From JAEUKA01 sp035340095 (lineage in GTDB: Bacteria > Myxococcota_A > Polyangia > Palsa-1104 > JAEUJZ01): DNA of 14,904 nt. Positions 7,302 to 14,904 of this stretch are shown here, piece after piece. The stretch is taken from contig DAORGN010000124.1 of the NCBI GenBank assembly GCA_035340095.1, positions 1-14,904 of the forward strand. The letters run 5' to 3'. Every line of letters begins with the position of its first letter. The first letter of the stretch is position 1. Below the pieces are notes generated by a model that did no database searches, had not been told where the DNA came from, and worked only from the letters and a program-made list of their open reading frames with translations. A program made the translations under genes and the position numbers.

Positions 7302-7718
7302 TTAGCTGCTGCGGCGGTTTCGCATGGCTTTGACGACCGTTACATCGCTGGCGGCGGCAAGTCGCGCATAGTCGGGACTGCCTTTTTCATAGATTGCGAG
7401 CCGTCCTTCCCCATCGTAGTGCACGCCAAATCCATAGCTTTTCGGCAGTGGCGAGGCGCGCATGCACGCCTGTGGACGGCGGAGTAGTTCTGTTCGCAGC
7501 GCTTCACGCTGGGCCTCTCTTTCCGGGGCAGAAAGTCCTTGCTTGCGCAGCGCCACTTCCACCAGCAGATCGTCGCGCGTGTAGTGGTACGGCGTCTGGC
7601 TTAGGAGCTGATGTTCAAGGGACGCCACCGTCGGCTTGCCGGACTTTTCCTGCGGCACGACAGCGTGATCGACCGGACAGTCTTCGGCGCACAGCACAAA
7701 GGTGTTTTGGATTTTCAT
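7302..7718 (-). CDS. DUF6157 family protein
   Basis: A 138-residue soluble protein without signal peptide or membrane segment. It matches the remembered DUF6157 pattern throughout: NTFVLCAEDCPVDHAVVP (5-22), then GKPTVASLEHQLLS and PYHYTRDDLLVEV (43-55), then ACMRASPLPKSYGFGVHYD (84-102), and a Lys-rich VVKAMRNRR tail. The family's function is not established. Proteins of this family are widespread small cytoplasmic proteins. The start at 7718 is preferred over an in-frame ATG 15 codons upstream because GAGG lies 9 bases before it and the family alignment begins here. It is divergent from the carboxyltransferase gene and 43 bases upstream of the carboxypeptidase gene, so it could lead that operon. 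Confidence 0.8.
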   Translation of the reverse strand: MKIQNTFVLCAEDCPVDHAVVPQEKSGKPTVASLEHQLLSQTPYHYTRDDLLVEVALRKQGLSAPEREAQREALRTELLRRPQACMRASPLPKSYGFGVHYDGEGRLAIYEKGSPDYARLAAASDVTVVKAMRNRRSS

Positions 7719-7854
7719 TGCCTGCATCCTCGGTCGTTTCTGGCTTTGGACCGTGCGCTGCACATAGCACTTTTTGGCGGATGCTTCTCAAGCTGGCTGG
7801 GTTTGTGCGAGTGTTGTGGACCACGGTGTGCGCGAAACTTCGGAGACAGAAGCG

Positions 7855-9420
7855 ATGAGCAAGACGATGCGAGAGCGGGTGACAGAGCTTGAAGCAGAGC
7901 GTGAGCGCATAAAACAAATGGGCGGGCCCGACAAAGTGCAGAAACAGCACGAGCGCGGCAAGCTCACCGCACGCGAGCGTCTGGAGCGTTTTTTCGACGG
8001 CGGACAGTATTTTGAAGTCGGGATGTTTGGCACCCAAATGGGCGGTTCAAATCCCACCGACAAGCCGCCAGCCGACGCTGTGATCTGTGGCTTTGGCCCG
8101 GTCAACGGGCGCATGGTGGCCGCAGCCGCGTATGACTTCACGGTCAAGGGCGGATCGATTGGCATGACGGGCGAAACCAAAGTGACTCGCATGCGCGAGC
8201 TGGCGCTGCGGGCGCGGATGCCGATGGTGTGGTTTATTGACTCGGCGGGGGCACGGATCGATCCGCAGTCGCAGGGCGGCGATCAGATTTCCCTGTTTGC
8301 TGGATCGGGACACCTGTTTCGCGAAGAAGTGCTGATGTCGGGCGTGGTTCCTCTTGTCGCTGCGATGGTCGGTCCGGGGGCGGCAGGAACCGCGTACATT
8401 CCGGGTCTGGCCGACTTTGTTCCGATGGTGAAAAACCAAGGCTCGATGGCGCTTGGCGGTCCTCCGCTGGTCAAGGCGGTGACAGGACAGGAGATCACCG
8501 AACAGGAACTTGGTGGCAGCAAGATCCACTGTGAGACATCCGGGGTCGGCGATGTCGAAGTTCCCGACGAAGAAAGCTGTCTGCGGCTGATCAAGGAATA
8601 CCTGTCCTTTATGCCGCAGCACTGCGATGAAAAACCGCCGATCATTCCGTGTGATGATCCACTAGAGCGGCGGGATGATGCCCTGCTCGATGTGCTGCCG
8701 CAGAGCACGCGCCAGTCGTATGACATGTACCAGATCGTAAAAACGATCGTCGATCACGGGCGCATCCTCGACATCAAGCCAAAGTGGGCCAAGAACATCA
8801 TCACTTGTCTTGCGCGCATCGGCGGTTATCCGGTCGGAATCGTTGCCAACAATCCGCGTCACATTGGGGGCATCCTCGACGTGAACAGCGCAGACAAGGC
8901 GTCGCACTTTATGCAAATTTGCGACGCTTTTAACATTCCGCTCGTGTTCTTGATGGACGTTCCTGGCTTCATGGTCGGTAGCAAAGTCGAGCACGAAGGA
9001 ATCATTCGCCACGGCGCAAAAATGCTGCACATCATGGCATCCGCGACGGTTCCTAAGCTGACGGTGGTGGTGCGCAAAGGCTACGGTGCGGGCTACTATG
9101 TGATGGCAGGACGGGCGTATGAACCGGATCTTTTGGTTGCGTGGCCGGGGGCCGAAATCAGCGTGATGGGTGCGGAAGGAATGGTGGGAATCGCCGGCAA
9201 GAAGCTGTTTGGCGGCATGGAACCACCAGCGGAAGTGAAAGCGCAGATCGTCGGGATGATCCAGCAGCACATCGACATCTTGAAAGTCGCGGGCTGGGGT
9301 CTGTGCGATGACGTGATCGATCCGCGGGATACCCGGCGGATGCTTGGTTTGGGACTGAAGATGGCGTGGAACCGCACCGTCGAGCGCCCCGCCCGCAAAC
9401 GCGGCATCATTCCGGTCTAA
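7855..9420 (+). CDS. Acyl-CoA carboxylase, carboxyltransferase (beta) subunit
   Basis: A 521-residue cytoplasmic enzyme of the PCC/ACC-beta crotonase fold. It transfers the carboxyl group from biotin to an acyl-CoA. Conserved blocks are HERGKLTARERLERFFDGG (32-50), GGSIGMTGETK (99-109), WFIDSAGARIDPQ (126-138), GPGAAGTAYIPG (173-184), DVPGFMVGSKVE (368-379), GYGAGYYVMAG (409-419) and DDVIDPRDTRR (485-495). The start at 7855 follows GGAG (7842-7845), and the family begins with this MRERV helix, so an upstream in-frame ATG at 7774 is rejected. No biotin carboxylase or BCCP gene is beside it, so the partner subunits lie elsewhere. Propionyl-CoA or another acyl-CoA may be the substrate: the residue aligned with the known specificity position (Asp or Ile) appears to be Tyr415. 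Confidence 0.92.
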   Translation: MSKTMRERVTELEAERERIKQMGGPDKVQKQHERGKLTARERLERFFDGGQYFEVGMFGTQMGGSNPTDKPPADAVICGFGPVNGRMVAAAAYDFTVKGGSIGMTGETKVTRMRELALRARMPMVWFIDSAGARIDPQSQGGDQISLFAGSGHLFREEVLMSGVVPLVAAMVGPGAAGTAYIPGLADFVPMVKNQGSMALGGPPLVKAVTGQEITEQELGGSKIHCETSGVGDVEVPDEESCLRLIKEYLSFMPQHCDEKPPIIPCDDPLERRDDALLDVLPQSTRQSYDMYQIVKTIVDHGRILDIKPKWAKNIITCLARIGGYPVGIVANNPRHIGGILDVNSADKASHFMQICDAFNIPLVFLMDVPGFMVGSKVEHEGIIRHGAKMLHIMASATVPKLTVVVRKGYGAGYYVMAGRAYEPDLLVAWPGAEISVMGAEGMVGIAGKKLFGGMEPPAEVKAQIVGMIQQHIDILKVAGWGLCDDVIDPRDTRRMLGLGLKMAWNRTVERPARKRGIIPV

Positions 9421-9472
9421 GCCCGCAGCAAAAAGAGAGCGCGATTCCTTCCGGCTCGGCGTATTACACTGA

Positions 9473-9500
9473 AAGCGATTTCGTCTTCGCGAGATCGCTT
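9473..9500 (+). repeat. Inverted repeat upstream of the collagen-like lipoprotein gene
   Basis: AAGCGAT (9473-9479) pairs with ATCGCTT (9494-9500) around a 14-base spacer, 34 bases before the lipoprotein ATG. It may be an operator or a leader hairpin. No T-tract follows, so it is a poor terminator for the carboxyltransferase gene. Confidence 0.35.
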
Positions 9501-9533
9501 GTTCAGGATGCCAGCTTCGGGGGGAAACAGCTT

Positions 9534-10997
9534 ATGTCAAAGACCAGGCTTTCGGTGTGGCTTGCGATGGGCGCTGTGCTCTGTGGTTGTGGGGACAGTG
9601 GTGCGGGCGGAACGACGATTGGTCCGGCGGGTCCAGTGGGGCCCGCAGGTCCAGAAGGAAAGTCCGGAAACCAAGCGCCGGCGCTCACGCTTTTCACGCC
9701 GCAAGTGGCGTTTGCGGGACGGACTGTCAGCGTCCAGATAAGCGGCGGTGGAACGGCGTTTACAGGCAGTGAAGTGATCGACTTTGCCGACGTCGCGATA
9801 AACACCGATTCCGTTTCTGCTGGGAGCGTAAGCAACCTGCGTGCTTCCGTATCGATCGGTCCGTCGGCGCAAGTCGGTCCGCATGATGTGACGGTGGTAT
9901 CGGGAACCGATGTGTTCAAGCTTGCTGGCGGATTCACCGTGGCGGCATCGCTGAAACCCAATACGCTGACGGCACCGTCAGTGGGGCAGGGAGGACTGAT
10001 TCCGTATGACGTGCTGAATGTGGACTACCAAGTGAGTCCGTTTTCCAGCGGATTCCGCTTAAACGGAGGTCTTCATACGGTGTCACAGACTTCGCTTTCC
10101 GCGACACGCACCGTCGGAATGGGTCTGGCGGATGCGCTGATTCCGGTGGGCGCATTTGGTTACCAGGCAAGCTTTGTGGATCCTGTGGCTCGGCCCATCA
10201 CGTACACAACCGATCCGGCGGATTCCCTGTCCCCCAAAGCGACGGCACGCACGGCCACAGCGGTCACGTTGACAGTAGCACTTCCGGGACAAAACTTTGC
10301 CGCACCGCTGTCTGACAACCTGTATCAGCTCAGCACATCGGCCAATGATCAGGTGCTGTTTGGTCAGTTTATCGGACTGGGATCTGCGTTTGCCGGCGGC
10401 AATGTCACCGTGGGCGCAGCATATGCAGGCAGCGACGGAAAATTTGGTGGGGGACAGCTTGTTCCGACGTCTGCCAACCTGGCTGCAAACACCCGCACGA
10501 TGCTGGCCTATGCACCGCAGATGGGAACCGGATACATCGCGTCTTGGCCGACAGACTTTGGCGGAGGCGCTGTGGCGCAGTATGGTCATTCCTTTCTGTT
10601 GTCTGCACTTACGGGGACAAAGCTTGCGCTGACAGAACCCGCGATTCCGGATACCGCTGCGGCTCCACTTGCAACGATCGCGAGCCTGGCTGCAACGTCG
10701 CCAAACTTTGCAACCGATGGGCAAGCAGACTTTGCGGGGGACAGTGACTTCATTCGCTTTACCGCGGCAGCGGGGACTACGCGCCTGTACGTTCAGGTTG
10801 TCGCGCCCGGCGCTTCGGTCCAGCTTGTCGAACACTCAAGCGGGAGCTGCGCCGCGCAGGTGAGCAGCACCACGGCAACGCATGCACTCGCCTATGAAAA
10901 CACAGCGACCCCGGCGGCCCAGCGCTGTCTGCAAGTCGTCCTGCCGAGCGCCCCCAAGTATCCGTGGCCGTATCGTTTGATCGTCTACGCACGCTAA
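9534..10997 (+). CDS. Collagen-like lipoprotein with IPT-like and PPC-like regions
   Basis: A 487-residue lipoprotein. The signal peptide ends in LCGC, with the lipidated cysteine at C19. Six Gly-X-Y triplets follow directly (30-47, GPAGPVGPAGPEGKSG), a short collagen-like stalk next to the membrane. Residues about 50-145 look like an IPT/TIG immunoglobulin-type fold (FAGRTVSVQISGGGTAFTGS, then a DVTVVSG strand and a GGFTV end). The remainder is Ala/Thr-rich and beta-rich. The last 100 residues (GDSDFIRFTAAAGTTRLYVQ) resemble a PPC-type pre-peptidase C-terminal domain. No catalytic motif was seen, so a surface structural or binding role is inferred. An ATG far upstream at 9366, inside the carboxyltransferase gene, is rejected since it would bury the signal peptide. 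A G-rich Shine-Dalgarno-like stretch lies about 9 bases before the start. Confidence 0.8.
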   Translation: MSKTRLSVWLAMGAVLCGCGDSGAGGTTIGPAGPVGPAGPEGKSGNQAPALTLFTPQVAFAGRTVSVQISGGGTAFTGSEVIDFADVAINTDSVSAGSVSNLRASVSIGPSAQVGPHDVTVVSGTDVFKLAGGFTVAASLKPNTLTAPSVGQGGLIPYDVLNVDYQVSPFSSGFRLNGGLHTVSQTSLSATRTVGMGLADALIPVGAFGYQASFVDPVARPITYTTDPADSLSPKATARTATAVTLTVALPGQNFAAPLSDNLYQLSTSANDQVLFGQFIGLGSAFAGGNVTVGAAYAGSDGKFGGGQLVPTSANLAANTRTMLAYAPQMGTGYIASWPTDFGGGAVAQYGHSFLLSALTGTKLALTEPAIPDTAAAPLATIASLAATSPNFATDGQADFAGDSDFIRFTAAAGTTRLYVQVVAPGASVQLVEHSSGSCAAQVSSTTATHALAYENTATPAAQRCLQVVLPSAPKYPWPYRLIVYAR

Positions 10998-11076
10998 CTG
11001 CCGACCACTCCTTTTCCCTTCCCATGCGGAAGCTTTTGCGGTATGCGGCGGTTTGATTCCCAAACCCAAGCCGGAA

Positions 11077-11084
11077 GGAGCTCC
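11077..11084 (+). promoter_or_regulatory. Shine-Dalgarno inside a palindrome (GGAGCTCC)
   Basis: The ribosome-binding bases of the CAP gene (AAGGAG, 11075-11080) overlap a perfect 8-bp palindrome. As RNA it could pair with another copy or partly mask the site. The effect is speculative. Confidence 0.3.
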
Positions 11085-11086
11085 TC

Positions 11087-11689
11087 ATGAAGACTGGAAC
11101 ACTTGTCTCTTCGCTGCGTATTTCGTCGCTGCTGGTCGCTTCGCTTGCGCTTTTTGCCTGTGGACAAGCGGAAACGGAACAGAACGAAGCAGAGGGCTTC
11201 CCCGCCCCGATTGCGACCGACGTGGTGGACAGTGATCGAACTGCGCAAGCCGTCGATCCGACGCAGCTTGCCAAGTTCCGCGCCGACATGCTTGTGGCCG
11301 TGAACAAAGCGCGTTCGGTGGCGCGAACCTGTGGCACAACAAGCTATCCGGCGGTGCCTGCGCTCAAGGCAAACAGCAAGCTGGATACGTCGTCGCAGGG
11401 ACACGCGGCGAGCATGGCGGCGAAAAACTTTTTTAGCCACACGGGCCTTGATGGTTCGCAGCCGTGGGATCGGATGAAGCGGGCTGGCTACAACTATTCG
11501 GCAGCGGGGGAAAACATCGCAGCCGGAAACTCCACGGTGGATGCGACGATGAAACAGTGGCTGAGCAGCCCAGGACACTGCGCCAACATCATGAGCCGGA
11601 ACTTTACCGAGATCGGAATCGGCTACGACTACGGCGCAAGCTCGACGTACAAGCACTACTGGGTGCAGAACTTCGGCAAGCCGCTCTAG
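11087..11689 (+). CDS. CAP/SCP-superfamily (YkwD-like) lipoprotein
   Basis: A 200-residue lipoprotein with lipobox LFAC (lipid Cys25) and an acidic linker to about residue 60. The CAP domain covers about 62-198. Its hallmarks are QGHAASMAAKNFFSHTG (104-120, with H106 and H118), AGENIAAG (140-147, with E142), WLSSPGHCANIMSRNFTEIG (158-177, with H164) and YWVQNFGKPL at the end. These are the conserved residues of bacterial YkwD-type CAP proteins, whose exact biochemical role is unsettled (protease-like, lipid-binding or host-interacting functions have been proposed). C82 and C165 could form a disulfide. The start at 11087 has AAGGAG at 11075-11080, 6 bases before the ATG. It follows the collagen-like lipoprotein by 89 bp on the same strand. 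Confidence 0.88.
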   Translation: MKTGTLVSSLRISSLLVASLALFACGQAETEQNEAEGFPAPIATDVVDSDRTAQAVDPTQLAKFRADMLVAVNKARSVARTCGTTSYPAVPALKANSKLDTSSQGHAASMAAKNFFSHTGLDGSQPWDRMKRAGYNYSAAGENIAAGNSTVDATMKQWLSSPGHCANIMSRNFTEIGIGYDYGASSTYKHYWVQNFGKPL

Positions 11690-11693
11690 TCGT

Positions 11694-11713
11694 CATTCCC
11701 ATACCAGGGAATG
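11694..11713. terminator. Hairpin between convergent CAP and kinase genes
   Basis: CATTCCC (11694-11700) pairs perfectly with GGGAATG (11707-11713) around the 6-base loop ATACCA. It is only 5 bases after the CAP stop and 7 bases before the kinase stop codon on the other strand. A competing pairing, GGAAT (11708-11712) with ATTCC (11716-11720), shares the arm. The position suits a bidirectional terminator, but there is no T-tract, so this is probable at best. Confidence 0.5.
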
Positions 11714-11719
11714 TGATTC

Positions 11720-14170
11720 CTAACCGGCAGTCTGGGCCTGCTGTTCTTCGACTTGCAGGGCCAGCTCTGCTGCGACCTGGGCGGCGCTGATGCGCTTGCC
11801 TGGGTCGGGATGCAGACAGCTTGAAATCAGCGCCCACAGCGCGGGATTCACATCAGGAATCTTGGTGTGAAGCGACGGTGGCGTAAGCGGTTCCTGCTGG
11901 GCCGCCATTTCAACCGGAGGCCGTGAAAACGGCAGCTCTCCGGTGAGCAGCTCCCACGCAATCACACCCAAGCTGTAGACATCGGCAGCGCTTCCCACTG
12001 CTTGCGGACCGCCTCTGCACTCTGGCGCCATATACATCGAGGAACCGATCAAAAGACCTGGCAAAGACAGCTCGATGCGATCGGCAGAGCTTGAAACAGA
12101 GACCCCTGGTTTCTGCTTGGGATAGGTTCCTGACTCGGTTCCTTCTTTGGCGCGGAGTGCGGCGACACCAAAGTCAAACAGCTTGATGCGCGGCGTATCT
12201 CCGTCGTCGACAACCAGGACGTTACTGGGCCGCAGATCGCGATGAATGATTCCGCCATCGTGAATCGCTTTGAGTGCATCGGCGATCTGCTTGAGCGCTT
12301 GCAGCGCAAACCGGCGATCGCGATACCGATTCCGGAGCTGGCGCAACGTCTGTCCTTCGACCAGTTCCATCACCAGGAAGGGCACTCCTTCTTCGGTGAT
12401 GTCGACGTCTTGAATCGATACCAAGTTGGGATGATCCAGCCGCGACAGAATCTGTGCTTCGCGCAAAAATCGCACCACCCCAGTCTGATCTTGCGCATTG
12501 GTAAGCACCTTGGCGGCGAGTCGTTTTCCGTCGGTAATTCGCTCGACTTCCAGAACGACGCCACTTGCACCGGTTCCCAGCATACAAACGATCCGGTAGT
12601 GTTCACCAAGCAACGACTGCACTTTGAGCTGGCTCTGTTCTTTGGTCTTGAGGGGGCGCTGAATCATCAAATTCAGGAGCCGCCGCGAGCGCTGTTCAAT
12701 CTGTCTGCGAAGCTCATCATTGAGCTGTTTGGCTGCGAGATTTTTTGCCGATAGCTGCTTGAGCCGCGAGCGGACATCTTCGCGCAGACGATTGAGCGCG
12801 TCGGCCAGAGACTTGAGCGAGCTGTCCGCAGCCACTTCAATCGGAGAGTCGAGATCGCCATCCGCCACCCGCCGGAATGCCTGCAGGAGCGCATCCTGTT
12901 CGGCAAGTCGCGCTTTGACCTGCGCCGCTTCCATCGCGAGCCTGACTTTTTCACCGCGCGATTCCATGAATCGTCGCACCACGATAAGACCAATCGTCAG
13001 CACGAACAGCGCGACGGCATACTGCGTCAGGACGACGTAGCGCCGAATCACGTTCATCGCGGAAAGCAGATCGTACAGCGTCGGCATGAGCGCGATCGCC
13101 AGGCCGACGCTTAGGATGCGTCCGTCAATGTGACCCAGTGATCCGATCCGCAACGCATTGACCAGCATCACCAGAACCATGGCCAGAAGCAGAATCTGCA
13201 GCGGAAACAGCAGCCACTCGACCGGAACGATTCCGATGGAAATGAGGGCGACGCTGCCGATGAAAAAGGCGACGAAGGTGCGCTTCAGAATGCGAAGGAG
13301 TCGGAGCGGACCAGGGCCAAACAGCGCTTCGACAAAACCACACAACGCCGCCGCCAAAAGTGCCAGCGCAGACAGCTCGAAGAGCCGTGCAAGTTCCTGG
13401 CTACCAAACAGAAAGATTCGTAGCTGCGAGCGTGCCAGCAGATAGATTCCGGACAACAGCGCAAAACTTCCGTACATCGCAAAGGCCCGCTGCCGTTGCA
13501 CCACCGCGAGCGTAAGGCCGATCAGCGCGAGCACCATCAGCATGGATCCAATCATGATCGCCGACAGACCGTTGCGGACGGCACTGGCGATCATCGTCGC
13601 TCGCTCGCCAATCAGCTGCTCGCGATGGATTCCGATGTGCCAGTAGCGCGAGTGGACCCGAACCACGAGCGTCTTTCCTACGTAGTCTGAGCCCAGCGGC
13701 AGATAGGCCCGGTAGACTCCTGTGAGCCGTGCGGTAGAAAACAGACTGCCTGGTGATTTTGCGATCAGTTTTCCGTCGACGTAGGCTTCGTAAAATTGAT
13801 CGACAAACTTCAGATACATCACCGGATCGGAAAGCCGCGGTCCGGTCAGTCGGGTGCGCAGCCACAGCTCGTTTCTGCCATCCCGACCGGAAGGACTCTC
13901 GACTCCTCCCGACACAAATGATCCGTCATTCCATTCGGCATTCAAACACTGTGGTCGTTGTAGGGAATCGGCAGGACAGGGTCCGTAGCGGTATTCCCAT
14001 GATCCGGTGTAGGTCGTGACTGCACCTTCGATTGGGAACTCTCGTTCGCCATTTGCACACCCGGACAGAAACAGCAAAAAGAGCAGCAGGGTGGCAAAAG
14101 ATCGACGGAAATGCCGCAGAATCGGCGTGCAGAGTCGAAACAGCGTTTGGTGAGTAGAACCGGTCTTCAT
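11720..14170 (-). CDS. Lipoprotein-signal 7TM sensor Ser/Thr protein kinase with HAMP-like region
   Basis: An 816-residue membrane kinase. In order: a signal with lipobox LSGC (Cys38); a periplasmic jelly-roll-like sensor (about 50-195, with ELWLRTRLTG, YLKFVDQFYEAYVDGKLIA and YLPLG); seven hydrophobic segments (about 202-400) in the style of 7TMR-DISM receptors; a coiled coil and HAMP-like stretch (405-500, FRRVADGDLDSPIEV, then SLADALNRLREDV); and a Hanks-type kinase domain (525-805). Kinase motifs are complete: G-loop GTGASG (532-537), K554, E571, HRD (643-645, in HRDLRPSN with Arg for the usual Lys), N650, DFG (666-668), APE (715-717). The activation segment is long and Ser-rich (about 50 residues). 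7TMR-DISM receptors are normally fused to GGDEF, histidine kinase or similar outputs. It starts three bases after the upstream kinase's stop, with GGGGAG before the ATG, so the two form an operon. Confidence 0.88.
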   Translation of the reverse strand: MKTGSTHQTLFRLCTPILRHFRRSFATLLLFLLFLSGCANGEREFPIEGAVTTYTGSWEYRYGPCPADSLQRPQCLNAEWNDGSFVSGGVESPSGRDGRNELWLRTRLTGPRLSDPVMYLKFVDQFYEAYVDGKLIAKSPGSLFSTARLTGVYRAYLPLGSDYVGKTLVVRVHSRYWHIGIHREQLIGERATMIASAVRNGLSAIMIGSMLMVLALIGLTLAVVQRQRAFAMYGSFALLSGIYLLARSQLRIFLFGSQELARLFELSALALLAAALCGFVEALFGPGPLRLLRILKRTFVAFFIGSVALISIGIVPVEWLLFPLQILLLAMVLVMLVNALRIGSLGHIDGRILSVGLAIALMPTLYDLLSAMNVIRRYVVLTQYAVALFVLTIGLIVVRRFMESRGEKVRLAMEAAQVKARLAEQDALLQAFRRVADGDLDSPIEVAADSSLKSLADALNRLREDVRSRLKQLSAKNLAAKQLNDELRRQIEQRSRRLLNLMIQRPLKTKEQSQLKVQSLLGEHYRIVCMLGTGASGVVLEVERITDGKRLAAKVLTNAQDQTGVVRFLREAQILSRLDHPNLVSIQDVDITEEGVPFLVMELVEGQTLRQLRNRYRDRRFALQALKQIADALKAIHDGGIIHRDLRPSNVLVVDDGDTPRIKLFDFGVAALRAKEGTESGTYPKQKPGVSVSSSADRIELSLPGLLIGSSMYMAPECRGGPQAVGSAADVYSLGVIAWELLTGELPFSRPPVEMAAQQEPLTPPSLHTKIPDVNPALWALISSCLHPDPGKRISAAQVAAELALQVEEQQAQTAG

Positions 14171-14173
14171 GTT

Positions 14174-14904
14174 CTAGCTCCCCACCAGAAGCAGGGTGAT
14201 CAGAATCCCGATGCAGATGGCGATGCTGATGGTTAGGAGGGCGACAAGCTGCGCGCGCCGCTGGGGTGTTAGGAATCCGCTTGGGCGAAGGTTTTCTCGC
14301 TTCCGTTCCCCCGATGGTCGTGTCACCTGCGGCTTCAGCGCTTCGACCACGCTCGTCGGTGTTTGCTGACGACCTGCCACAACATTCATCACCTGCCAAT
14401 CCGGTGGTCCCATGTTGTGCGGTAGGATTTCGGTTGCGTCGTCCGGTTTGGGTCCGGGCAGCTTGGCCGGCTGCATTTCCGGCAGTGGTCCCGAAGATCG
14501 CTCGTGCGGTCCGCGACCCAGCTGATCGCTCTGCAAGTTGCCCAGGAACTTCAGGCGCTGCGCCACCTCGAGCATCGGGGGCCTGATCTTGGGATCTTTG
14601 GCCAGCATCGACAGCAGCAGTTGTTCCAGTCGCTCATCGACGTTCGGGACAAACTGACGCAGCGACGGTGGCGGCTGGAAAATATGCAGCGCGATGTATT
14701 CGCCCGGCATCTCTGTTTCAAACGGAGGCCGACCAGCCAGCATCTCGAACAGCATCACACCGAGCGCATACACATCGCTGCGATCGCCGACGTTTTTTGC
14801 ACCGCGACACTGCTCCGGCGACATATAAATCGGCGTTCCCAGCAGCATGTTCGTCCCAGTCCGAAACGCCCCCTTGCTGCTGTCCGCGAGCTTGGCGATG
14901 CCAA
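14174..14904 (-). CDS. Tail-anchored Ser/Thr protein kinase, C-terminal part (5' end outside window)
   Basis: About 243 residues are visible, starting at the FG of the DFG motif (FGIAKLADSS) and running to the TAG at 14174. The kinase C-lobe is clear: GTPIYMSPEQCRG (the APE-type motif with Ser for Ala), DRSDVYALGVMLFEMLAGRPPFE and a final KDPKIRPPMLEVAQRL. After the kinase domain comes a Pro/Gly-rich linker of about 100 residues, then one hydrophobic helix (AQLVALLTISIAICIGILIT) with only a few residues after it, so the protein is tail-anchored and has no sizeable periplasmic sensor at this end. It likely acts on cytoplasmic substrates at the membrane. It is directly upstream of the 7TM kinase in the same operon. 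Confidence 0.9.
   Translation of the reverse strand, partial: GIAKLADSSKGAFRTGTNMLLGTPIYMSPEQCRGAKNVGDRSDVYALGVMLFEMLAGRPPFETEMPGEYIALHIFQPPPSLRQFVPNVDERLEQLLLSMLAKDPKIRPPMLEVAQRLKFLGNLQSDQLGRGPHERSSGPLPEMQPAKLPGPKPDDATEILPHNMGPPDWQVMNVVAGRQQTPTSVVEALKPQVTRPSGERKRENLRPSGFLTPQRRAQLVALLTISIAICIGILITLLLVGS

Noticed and set aside
7774..7854. N-terminal extension of the carboxyltransferase
   Set aside because: The family begins at the MRERV helix, and a Shine-Dalgarno site precedes 7855.
9366..9533. N-terminal extension of the collagen-like lipoprotein
   Set aside because: It would overlap the carboxyltransferase gene and place the signal peptide and lipobox internally.
10083..10835. Minus-strand open frame of 250 codons, Cys/Arg-rich
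   Set aside because: It is antisense to the collagen-like lipoprotein gene, and its composition is typical of a reverse-frame artefact in GC-rich DNA.

Overview
The window is a GC-rich bacterial stretch with the gene repertoire of a predatory or social deltaproteobacterium, most likely a member of the Myxococcota. The supporting signs are two adjacent eukaryotic-like Ser/Thr kinases, several secreted lipoproteins including a collagen-like one, a DUF6157 protein, T6SS-accessory families (DUF4150, DUF2169, a ketosynthase-like protein) and a stand-alone acyl-CoA carboxyltransferase. This assignment is by eye and not proven. No rRNA, tRNA, CRISPR array or insertion sequence was seen.

Layout. (1) 1-1346, minus: 5' part of a radical SAM enzyme resembling the archaeal Tes/MJ0619 lipid enzymes. 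(2) 1347-1740: non-coding, with a perfect 12-bp palindrome and GC-rich hairpins. (3) 1741-3863, minus: the most unusual part. It is a collapsed type VI secretion effector locus: a DUF4150 (PAAR-like) effector pseudogene, an intact SMI1/KNR4 (SUKH) immunity gene, a DUF2169 pseudogene and a ketosynthase-like pseudogene. Each of the three broken genes keeps a recognisable start and a recognisable or plausible end, has lost its middle and changes frame at the junction. The start/stop overlaps between neighbours and the immunity gene survive. (4) 3876-7718, minus: DUF6157 protein, a secreted M14 zinc carboxypeptidase and a periplasmic peptide-binding protein. The last two overlap by ATGA and look like a peptide-scavenging pair. 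(5) 7855-9420, plus: acyl-CoA carboxylase carboxyltransferase, divergent from DUF6157. (6) 9534-11689, plus: a collagen-like/IPT-like lipoprotein and a CAP/SCP (YkwD-like) lipoprotein. (7) 11720-14904, minus: a 7TM-sensor Ser/Thr kinase of unusual architecture, and upstream of it, three bases away, the C-terminal part of a second, tail-anchored Ser/Thr kinase. A hairpin lies between the convergent CAP and kinase genes.

How the genes may work together. The effector locus probably once encoded a PAAR-tipped toxin, its SUKH immunity protein and loading or accessory proteins; now only immunity seems functional, which fits an orphan-immunity state. The carboxypeptidase would trim peptides outside the cytoplasm and the binding protein would capture them. 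The two kinases form an operon and may sense an envelope signal and relay it by phosphorylation. All functional statements rest on recognised motifs; no database search was possible.
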